From assembly GCA_900128395.1 (NCBI GenBank), contig LT649488.1, forward strand, positions 1-23,488: 23,488 nt of DNA, read 5' to 3'. Source of the stretch: Stramenopiles sp. TOSAG23-2 (lineage: Eukaryota; Sar). Position numbers and translations under genes: made by a program. Positions 17,347-23,488 of this stretch are shown here, piece by piece. How positions within the stretch are numbered: position 1 is the stretch's first letter; every line of letters begins with the position of its first letter. The notes beneath the pieces are model-generated. The model saw only the letters and a list, made by a program, of their open reading frames with translations. It ran no database searches and was not told the DNA's origin.

Positions 17347-18930
17347 ATGCAAGCAATGATAGAAAAATTTGAAATATTTTCTGATGAAATGAGTGAATCA
17401 AAATATGTTACATACCTTGTTGGAATTTCCGTATTCCTTGCTCCTGTCTTAATGTACTTGTCTTATGCTAACTTGGCTGCTTTTGTCTTAGCATCACCAC
17501 TTTTAATACGCTATTCTGAATGGTGGGTAAAGGAATTGCAAGTTGCCTGGAGTGGATATTTACTTTCGTTAAAAGCAAAAGAGCATCATAAATATTTGAC
17601 ATCCTCAACAAAAAAGTCTTCATCAAAAATACGAATAACACCACCAATTGTAAAATATACACCACGAGATCTTGGTGACTCCTTGGCATTTAAACCATTA
17701 ACCATCTCAAAAAAATTAACTTTGAAAAATCGTATGATCAGAGCTGCAGCTTTTGGTGGGTCAACTGTAAATGATTTGATTGATTGTCATCGTGAAGTTG
17801 CGAAAGGTGGTGCGTCTATGACAACTATTGCATATGCTTGTGTATCGCCAGATGGAAGAACCTTTAAACAACAACTTTTATTAAATGAGGAACATGATCC
17901 AGATATAAAAAAAAAATTAAAATCAATCGTTAAAAACATTCATGATTGCGATTGCAAAATTTCAATTCAATTGACGCATGGTGGTGGATTTGCTGATCCT
18001 AGTGTATGCCCAAAACGCAGAACTATCGCACCATCTTCTATATTTAATCCAGCAGCAATGAACTGGCCCACGGAAATGACAATGGATGATATGAAAAGAG
18101 TACAAAATGATTTTATAAATGCTGCTGTTTTATGTAAAAAAGTTGGATTTGATGCTGTTGAATTGCATTGTGGTCATGGTTATTTATTATCACAATTTTT
18201 ATCCCCTTTCACAAACAGAAGGCGAGATTCATTCGGTGGCTCTACTCGTGCAAAAGGGAATATATTGAATCGCTTGAAGTTTCCATTACGAGTATTGGAT
18301 GGAATACGTGAGAAGTGTGGTAAAGAGTTTCCTATTTTCGTGAAATTCAATGTACATGATGGTTTTGATCAAGGTATACAGCTTTTTGATGTGATCACAG
18401 CTGCTAAAAAATTTGAAGAACATGGAGCAAATATGTTGATTCCATCAGGTGGATTTGTATCTCGGAATGGGTTATATATGTTGCGTGGAAATGTCCCTTT
18501 ATTGCGAATGGCTAAAGCAATGCCAGGTTTGTTGAAGACTGTTGCAACTTTTTTATTCGGTCCTTTATTTGTTCCAACAACTGTATTTGAAGAATGTTTC
18601 TTTAGAAAAGAGGCAAGATTAGTGAAAAACAATGTGAATATTCCTGTATGTTTAATTGGTGGTATTACTAGCCTTCAAACTATTGAGGGTGCATTGCGTG
18701 AAGAATTTCAATGCGTACAAATGGCAAGAGCTATAATACGGAAACCTGATATTATTAACGATTGGAAAACATTTTTAATGCCATCTCGAAGCAAGAATAA
18801 ACGTGATGACCACCAACATGAGGACGATGGAAAAGAAATTTTAAATAGTCAATGCTCTCATTGCAATATGTGTGTAGTGAGTACATTAGATCCAACATTA
18901 GGTATGAAATGTGTTGAAAGGAGTTTTTAA
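17347..18930 (+). CDS. Membrane-anchored Old Yellow Enzyme-like NAD(P)H:flavin oxidoreductase
   Basis: A 527-residue FMN-dependent oxidoreductase of the OYE/2,4-dienoyl-CoA-reductase superfamily, which reduces activated C=C bonds or related substrates with NAD(P)H. Two hydrophobic helices at about 20-50 precede the barrel and should tether it to a membrane. Barrel motifs: LKNRMIRAA (FMN side), His211 in QLTHGGG, the His274/His277 pair in ELHCGHGYLLSQF, then SPFTNRRRDSFGGS, KFNVHDG, and LIGGI near the phosphate site. The C-terminus has CSHCNMC (Cys503, 506, 509) and Cys522, similar to the iron-sulfur cysteines of dienoyl-CoA-reductase relatives, but the chain ends there and has no second NAD(P)H-binding domain. 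The ATG at 17347 is preferred to 17239, since the added 36 residues look like translated leader; both are in frame. The substrate is unknown. Confidence 0.88.
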   Translation: MQAMIEKFEIFSDEMSESKYVTYLVGISVFLAPVLMYLSYANLAAFVLASPLLIRYSEWWVKELQVAWSGYLLSLKAKEHHKYLTSSTKKSSSKIRITPPIVKYTPRDLGDSLAFKPLTISKKLTLKNRMIRAAAFGGSTVNDLIDCHREVAKGGASMTTIAYACVSPDGRTFKQQLLLNEEHDPDIKKKLKSIVKNIHDCDCKISIQLTHGGGFADPSVCPKRRTIAPSSIFNPAAMNWPTEMTMDDMKRVQNDFINAAVLCKKVGFDAVELHCGHGYLLSQFLSPFTNRRRDSFGGSTRAKGNILNRLKFPLRVLDGIREKCGKEFPIFVKFNVHDGFDQGIQLFDVITAAKKFEEHGANMLIPSGGFVSRNGLYMLRGNVPLLRMAKAMPGLLKTVATFLFGPLFVPTTVFEECFFRKEARLVKNNVNIPVCLIGGITSLQTIEGALREEFQCVQMARAIIRKPDIINDWKTFLMPSRSKNKRDDHQHEDDGKEILNSQCSHCNMCVVSTLDPTLGMKCVERSF

Positions 18931-19141
18931 AACGGCATGTATTTTATGTATATCATTATATAATACGTACTTTGTGTATGTGCATAATATAGAATGTGTA
19001 ATAAAATGTTATACGACTTTTTGCCTGAATTGTGCAATTCCGAATTTAAGCTCAATATTGAATCTATGTGTGATGATGATATAGGAGAGAATTTCTGTAT
19101 AGGTCTACTGTACGTGCGTACCTACTCAGGAAACCCCGCTA

Positions 19142-19159
19142 TAGCAGGCATAGCAGGTA
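19142..19159. repeat. 9-bp tandem repeat TAGCAGGYA x2
   Basis: TAGCAGGCA is followed directly by TAGCAGGTA. The same core TAGCAGG occurs at 7088, 8619 and 8626, all in spacer DNA. Confidence 0.75.
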
Positions 19160-19240
19160 AATACAATGAATGCACCTGAAGAATTTAAAAAAATTTCGTA
19201 TGATAGAGGGTTTATAATCTAAATTATAGTACATCAATTC

Positions 19241-19295
19241 GTAGTGTGTGTGTAGTGTGGGTTTTTTAGGTGTGTGTGGTGGTGTGTGGTGGGTT
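19241..19295 (+). repeat. GT-rich low-complexity tract
   Basis: Strongly G+T-biased stretch on the + strand made of TGTG, TGTGG and GGTGTG words with a T6 interruption. It is interstitial and not a regular telomere-type repeat. Confidence 0.85.
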
Positions 19296-19309
19296 ACAAA
19301 AAATTGCAG

Positions 19310-19329
19310 TAGTCTGCGTCGTCAGACTA
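19310..19329. repeat. Inverted repeat TAGTCTG-CGTCGT-CAGACTA
   Basis: Perfect 7-base arms around a 6-base loop, about 185 bp upstream of the membrane-protein start. It is a candidate regulator site or RNA hairpin in the leader. Confidence 0.6.
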
Positions 19330-19514
19330 AAATTGCATCTTCACTCTAACGGCAGAACATATAACATAGGCCTTATAGACCTAGTAAAAGGGAAATGTAA
19401 ACACATATAAGCTAAAGAGGAAGATAGACGACATATGTATTCAGACCATTGATAAAAATATGATTGAACAGTTGTATTAAAATTATTGATAAAGTAGATA
19501 AATAGATATCGATC

Positions 19515-21132
19515 ATGTCCACTGCAGGCATTGAGCTTTCCGTTATAGAAGACGAGGGGGGGGGATATTAAAGTTGTTGACGAGAACAACGAGACTGATG
19601 TACCTAGAAAATCAAAGAGTCTTCAAGCAAGACATAGGATTTCTACGCCGGAAATGTTGGAAAAATTGCATGAACTAATGAAACTAAGAATATACCGTGC
19701 AAATATGTTGGTTTTGTTCTGTTTACCTTGTGCCATAACTTGTTTCGTTTTAAGTGATTTTGTATTCAAAGGCAAAAACATGTTTATCAAATATTTGACA
19801 TACATTTTTGGTTTTGCTGGATTCGTTGGTTATTTTGCATTAGCATACCGAAATTCCAGTTTCGTTATTTTTAAGCGTTTAATGTATCAAGTCAATGTTT
19901 GCCTTATAATAATATATTCAATATGCAATCTTTTGATAGATATTTTCGTACCACATTCGGGATCTTCGTTTATTTATGGAACTTTATACTTTTTGCTGAT
20001 CTTTGCATATTTATTTTTTGATTGTATTGAAATAAAATCAAGAAAACTAGTTTTGTTTTCCGGATTTCTTTTCACCATTTTGAGTCTATACAACTTGTAT
20101 CAAAATTTAATTGGTGGATCTGATATCGGTGTAGTATTGATTACTATTTCTGGTAATATTATTTATAAACGAACAATAAAATCGTTTTTATTTATGTCCA
20201 TTTCAATGTTGGCATGGAGAGGTGTTTGGATCTTAATTCGTGACACGAAGATGAAAAATTTTATGTTTATCTATGCTAATTATTTAGCAATAAAAATTGA
20301 CCCAATAACAGAATCTCAGAGAACTATCAGAACAGATATTTCTGTTGATATCAGATTGCAAAAGCGGGTAAAGATTGGTGGGTGGATATTGATAACAGCT
20401 AGTTGCATTGGGGTTCCATCTTTCGCTATTAATACTCTTGCTTATGATACACATAGCATGGTTCTTTTTGTGATTACCCTGACATGTAGTGTATTTGCTA
20501 TAATTGGTGCAATCATGCATGCTGTTGGGAATTTATCATTAATTGCACTGAAAATTTTACTGTGGCGACCATCAATTTTGTTTTTAATATTTTTTTGTAT
20601 TTTAAATTTGGTGATAGATTGTACTTATCCATACAATGCATATAGCCCAATTAATGGTTGCTTATATATGATAGCAGTATTTATTGTAGTCAGTCTAGAC
20701 CTAATGGAATACAAACAAAGAGCAATTGTAATTTTATTATCTAGTTTGTTATTTTTATTATCGACAGTAAATATTATTAACCATACATTTATACCGGATG
20801 AGGATGGAAAACAAGAAGTCAATGTATTTGGTCGTACATTTTTAAAAGCTAATATCAAAAGAACAATTTTTAAACAAATATTAACATTGAGTCTTAGAGG
20901 ATTTTATGTATTATGTCTAGATAAAAAGATGAAATATCTAGCCTTTGGTTCAAAACGTATGAACCGAAGTACAGGCACTAGTCGCAATAGTGTTGTGAGA
21001 GTATCGTTTCAAAAAAACCGTAGTAATGAAGTACGAGCACGTTTGAGGGTGTTAAGTGATGATAATAGCAATGCAGTAAGGAGTAACAATAAGAATCGAA
21101 ATACGTGGGCAAATAGCAATACAAATACGTAG
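19515..21132 (+). CDS. Duplicated multi-pass membrane protein of unknown family, frameshifted at poly-G
   Basis: A polytopic membrane protein of about 540 residues whose family I do not recognise. It has about a dozen hydrophobic segments in two halves that align. In the first half, NLLIDIFVP leads on to LYFLLIFAYLFFDCIEIKSR and ends KRTIKSFLFMS...RDTKMKNFMF. In the second half, NLVIDCTYP leads on to LYMIAVFIVVSLDLMEYKQR and ends KRTIFKQILTLS...DKKMKYLAF. The tail is Asn/Arg/Ser-rich. The clean frame begins at 19654, but an acidic soluble N-terminus (MSTAGIELSVIEDE from 19515, then VVDENNETDVPRKSKS) lies upstream in a different frame. The two join if a run of nine G at 19556-19564 has one base fewer. 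The real start is therefore probably 19515, with an assembly error or a true frameshift. Transporter, channel and receptor roles cannot be separated from sequence. Confidence 0.75.
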
Positions 21133-21519
21133 TGAAGATGATGCAAAGACACCCAGTCAAAAAAACTTACTTATGGAAGATGGGAATGGAAAATTTTACA
21201 AATCTTAATATATCACTAAAAAATACGAATCGTTCGTACGAAAATATATTTTTTTAATAAATTGTACGAAGTCGATGATATCATATGATATACATATATA
21301 CAAAATAAAATGTGTGTCTTTTTTTATAATAATTTACGCATAATTTATTTATTGTTTTTATAATAAAAATATTATCAATATAAATATTTTAAATAAATCA
21401 TAATATACGAGTATTTGTATTCGTATATGATACGAAGTACACGAGTATATTTTCGTATAATTTTCTCTTTACTCATTATTAATATATATACTCGATACGT
21501 ACGACGTAATAAAAAATTT
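21133..21519. other. Convergent 3' region between the membrane-protein and YHS-GH16 genes
   Basis: Strongly AT-rich spacer of 387 bp with repeated TACG/CGTA words, including the 10-bp palindrome TTCGTACGAA at 21233-21242, the TACGAGTAT-like repeats at about 21406-21450, and TACGTACG near 21497. Open frames through here are simple-sequence artefacts. No gene is seen. Confidence 0.5.
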
Positions 21520-22956
21520 TTACCCACTACTCTTCCACGCTCGTATATAATCAATTTCATATGGATTTTTTTCAATAAAATGATCTGGAATTTCATTTGT
21601 AAACCAATCTTCCATTGTTTCACGGTCAAAATCGACACCAATCTCTTGAGCAAAACAATTTGCTGGATAACTAATTATCTCAACATCATCCATATAAAAA
21701 ACTACAGTTGTAGTATTCCACAACAAGCCAGCTACATGAAATTCATCATCAAATTTAAATTTAGTTCCCATGTCTGTACAACCACCATTTGTACAGTGTG
21801 GTGTTGTTCCATGTTGAACTTGACATTTACATTTTGATGCAATTTCTGTCATATTCATGTTTGGCAATTTAAAGATATGAGTATGACTACAAAATTCATG
21901 AGTAGACATGTTACAATGAGTAGCAGACCGATTTTCACCCATTGATTCATACACATCAATTTCTGTCCAAGATGTTCCGTCATTTTGATGAAACCAGAAG
22001 GATGATGATATTGATGATGAACCTGAACGACTTCGTACTTCAAAATATCCTTTAGATGTTCTATCAATGGAGTGTATAGCTGATGTTGTAAAATTGTCAT
22101 AACCTTTTGGCCAGGATGAATTTCGCTTTGCAGCTTTTGCATACATTGTAAGAAATCCATTCTCAACTTCAACATTTGATGGTAAAAATAGTCCAGGTGG
22201 TCTACCGTACCATCCTAAATCTTTATATGATGTGCTCCACTTGGTATAATTTAATTTATCACCAGAAAATTCATCTGTTAAAGGCTCATATGGTATCCAA
22301 TTTCCGTTATTGTTTGGATCTGAAAATGGAAGAAGGATTGATGGAGGTGGTAATTTCTGTGGATCTTTCATACAATCTCTATCACTAAAGCAGACTTTAT
22401 TAAATGGTCCACCGCGTACTGCATATGGTGGCACTGTTCCGTGTTTCCCCCACATTTTTTCCCATACTTTATCAGCTGTTTCTTTTGATTTAGGTAAGTT
22501 GTCGATAAATTCATCAGCGCCTTCTTTGCCACCAAATAAATAAATATCTATCTCACCAGTGTTATTATTTTTAACAACGCGCCAATATTTTGATGGGTTG
22601 GAGGATGGACCTAGTTTTTTTCTTGTCCATGTATTGTTTTTATTTTTCCATATACCATAGGAACAAAAACCACCATACTTCGGCGCATACGTAAATGGTG
22701 AATTTTCAAATGCAATAACATTATTTTCTGAAATAAATCTAAATTCAGCTTCAAATCTTTCAGTACCATCAATATCTAAAGATGTGTAATTAGTGGCAAA
22801 ATCTTCACTACCAATTTGACAATTATTATTAATTGCACATTCAATAATATCGTATCCACCAACTGCTGGTGTGTTTGCTTGTATTATTGGTAAGAATATG
22901 GCTACAAATAGATATAAAATATGTGGCAACACGATGATTGTAAATGGTTTCCTCAT
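21520..22956 (-). CDS. Secreted YHS-domain/GH16 glycosidase fusion
   Basis: A 478-residue secreted protein. The N-terminus MRKPFTIIVLPHILYLFVAI is a signal peptide with cleavage near 27. Residues about 33-170 match the long form of the YHS domain: VGGYDIIEC, then FISENNVIAFENSPFTYAPKYGGFCSYG, then a closing region with YWRVV...IYLFGG and KVWEKMWG. Residues about 222-478 are a GH16 beta-glucanase/agarase-type jelly roll: PLTDEFSGDKLNYTKW, SRSGSSSISSSFWFH, the catalytic WTEIDVYESMG with nucleophile Glu332 and acid/base Glu337, and the end DYIRAWKSSG. It carries several Cys pairs and NxS/T sites. The frame opens at 23088, but the ATG at 22956 is chosen because it places the signal peptide at the N-terminus. 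The enzyme should cut beta-1,3/1,4-glucans or marine galactans; which one is uncertain. Confidence 0.88.
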   Translation of the reverse strand: MRKPFTIIVLPHILYLFVAIFLPIIQANTPAVGGYDIIECAINNNCQIGSEDFATNYTSLDIDGTERFEAEFRFISENNVIAFENSPFTYAPKYGGFCSYGIWKNKNNTWTRKKLGPSSNPSKYWRVVKNNNTGEIDIYLFGGKEGADEFIDNLPKSKETADKVWEKMWGKHGTVPPYAVRGGPFNKVCFSDRDCMKDPQKLPPPSILLPFSDPNNNGNWIPYEPLTDEFSGDKLNYTKWSTSYKDLGWYGRPPGLFLPSNVEVENGFLTMYAKAAKRNSSWPKGYDNFTTSAIHSIDRTSKGYFEVRSRSGSSSISSSFWFHQNDGTSWTEIDVYESMGENRSATHCNMSTHEFCSHTHIFKLPNMNMTEIASKCKCQVQHGTTPHCTNGGCTDMGTKFKFDDEFHVAGLLWNTTTVVFYMDDVEIISYPANCFAQEIGVDFDRETMEDWFTNEIPDHFIEKNPYEIDYIRAWKSSG

Positions 22957-23347
22957 ACTTTCGTATGTATTATACCTTTTCCGTTTTATTTCATTTTGTA
23001 TATTTTTCTTACCATCACCTCTTCTCTCTCTCTCTCTGTCCTTCATCAATATATCTTTTTTTGTTATTATTATCATTATATTTAGCAAGGTGCTTTTTTA
23101 GTTATCGTCGGTATAATAATACTTCTGGAACCATCATCATAGATCTTCCAGGTCCAACAAAGCTATACAGTACGTTTTTCCCAAGGAAGACGAAAGAAAG
23201 AAATCAATATATATATGTATAGGGATAAAAAAAGAAAAGATAAGAAATACTATTAGATGTTGGATTTTATGTGAAAAAATAAAAAAGAAAGAAATCAATA
23301 TATATATATGTATGTATAGGGAGAAAAAAAAAAAAAGAAAACATAAT
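22957..23347. promoter_or_regulatory. Divergent intergenic region right of the YHS-GH16 gene
   Basis: Spacer of 391 bp between divergent genes. It contains a CT/GA tract (23022-23038), TTATTATTATCATTAT sequence and a duplicated A/G-rich and TA-rich segment (23193-23342) directly before the last gene. No promoter motif is identified. Confidence 0.5.
23193..23342 (+). repeat. Imperfect direct duplication in the leader of the last gene
   Basis: A segment reading AAGAAATCAATATATATATG, then TATAGGG and A/G-rich sequence, occurs at about 23193-23240 and again at about 23284-23342. The offset is about 91 bp; the second copy has longer TA and A runs. It is a local duplication just upstream of the ATG at 23348. 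Confidence 0.8.
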
Positions 23348-23488
23348 ATGTCTAAATCTAATTCCTCATTGGACCCAATTTGGTTTCAATATTTTATAAA
23401 TGATACACCATTCCCGGTAACATATGAAGCCATATTTGAACAAGCATATAAAACTGGAATATTATATCTTATTGTAGCTGCCATTTGG
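23348..23488 (+). CDS. 5' end of an unidentified gene, probably a membrane protein
   Basis: Forty-seven codons are open from the ATG at 23348 to the right edge of the window, following an A-rich leader. The peptide begins MSKSNSSLDPIWFQYF. It ends in a hydrophobic stretch, TGILYLIVAAIW, that looks like the start of a first transmembrane helix. A fatty-acid elongase-like N-terminus was considered but there is too little sequence to support it. The codon use and leader resemble the other genes here, so a real gene is likely. Confidence 0.55.
   Translation, partial: MSKSNSSLDPIWFQYFINDTPFPVTYEAIFEQAYKTGILYLIVAAIW

Larger units (their letters stand above)
18931..19514. other. Intergenic region before the duplicated membrane-protein gene
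   Basis: These 584 bp contain several unusual short elements: GTACGTGCGTAC (19110-19121), a 9-bp tandem TAGCAGGCA/TAGCAGGTA (19142-19159), a strand-asymmetric GT-rich tract (19241-19295) and an inverted repeat (19310-19329). A 61-codon open frame at 18994-19179 has no recognisable features and is not called. Confidence 0.5.

Noticed and set aside
19241-19295. GT-rich tract considered as interstitial telomere repeat
   Set aside because: No regular repeat unit is present; it is irregular low-complexity GT sequence.
21415-21837. 140-codon plus-strand frame overlapping the end of the YHS-GH16 gene
   Set aside because: It begins in TACG/TA-rich spacer and continues antisense to the GH16 domain; no domain is seen.
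1-23488. Transposons, CRISPR arrays and viral genes
   Set aside because: No transposase, reverse transcriptase, capsid or Cas-like motif, no terminal repeats and no regularly spaced repeat array were seen.

Overview
This window looks like nuclear DNA of a ciliated or flagellated unicellular eukaryote with a compact, AT-rich, intron-poor genome. The eukaryotic markers are a ubiquitin-UBA protein, a seven-helix cAMP-receptor-like GPCR, a TMEM244-family protein, and CC2D2A, a protein of the ciliary transition zone. Nine of the eleven genes read as complete uninterrupted frames, including one of 4.7 kb, and I see no convincing intron. Strands alternate along the window, so this is not the long same-strand arrangement of kinetoplastids. 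Of ten gene ends, eight use TAA, two TAG and none TGA. I cannot name the species; a heterolobosean-like or other free-living heterotrophic flagellate would fit, at low confidence.

Layout, left to right. A composite ubiquitin protein (UBL, then a near-canonical ubiquitin with Tyr in place of Lys48, then UBA) at 335-1633 (+). A secreted acid-sphingomyelinase-like phosphodiesterase at 1812-3353 (+). A GPCR at 3579-4613 (-), divergent from a secreted GH39 glycosidase with an inserted PAN/Apple-like module at 4992-6890 (+). A gene-free stretch of about 0.9 kb holding a less AT-rich island. A TMEM244 homologue at 7781-8257 (-), divergent from CC2D2A at 9029-13702 (+). A large endonuclease/exonuclease/phosphatase (EEP) protein at 14077-16821 (-), divergent from a membrane-anchored Old Yellow Enzyme-like oxidoreductase at 17347-18930 (+). 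A multi-pass membrane protein made of two homologous halves at 19515-21132 (+), apparently broken by a frameshift in a run of nine G. A secreted YHS-GH16 fusion at 21520-22956 (-). The start of a further gene at 23348 runs off the right edge.

The genes do not form an obvious pathway. Several encode secretory or endolysosomal hydrolases (sphingomyelinase-like, GH39, GH16, and probably the EEP protein), as expected of a phagotroph or osmotroph, beside ciliary and signalling genes.

The most unusual item is the EEP protein. It appears to carry a ubiquitin-like beta-grasp domain inserted inside the catalytic domain, and it ends in two copies of a cysteine-rich module resembling the C-terminal domain of MGAT5 glycosyltransferases. 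Other points of interest are the K48Y ubiquitin, the GH39-PAN and YHS-GH16 architectures, the duplicated membrane protein with its poly-G frameshift, and recurring CpG palindromes and short motifs in the intergenic DNA.
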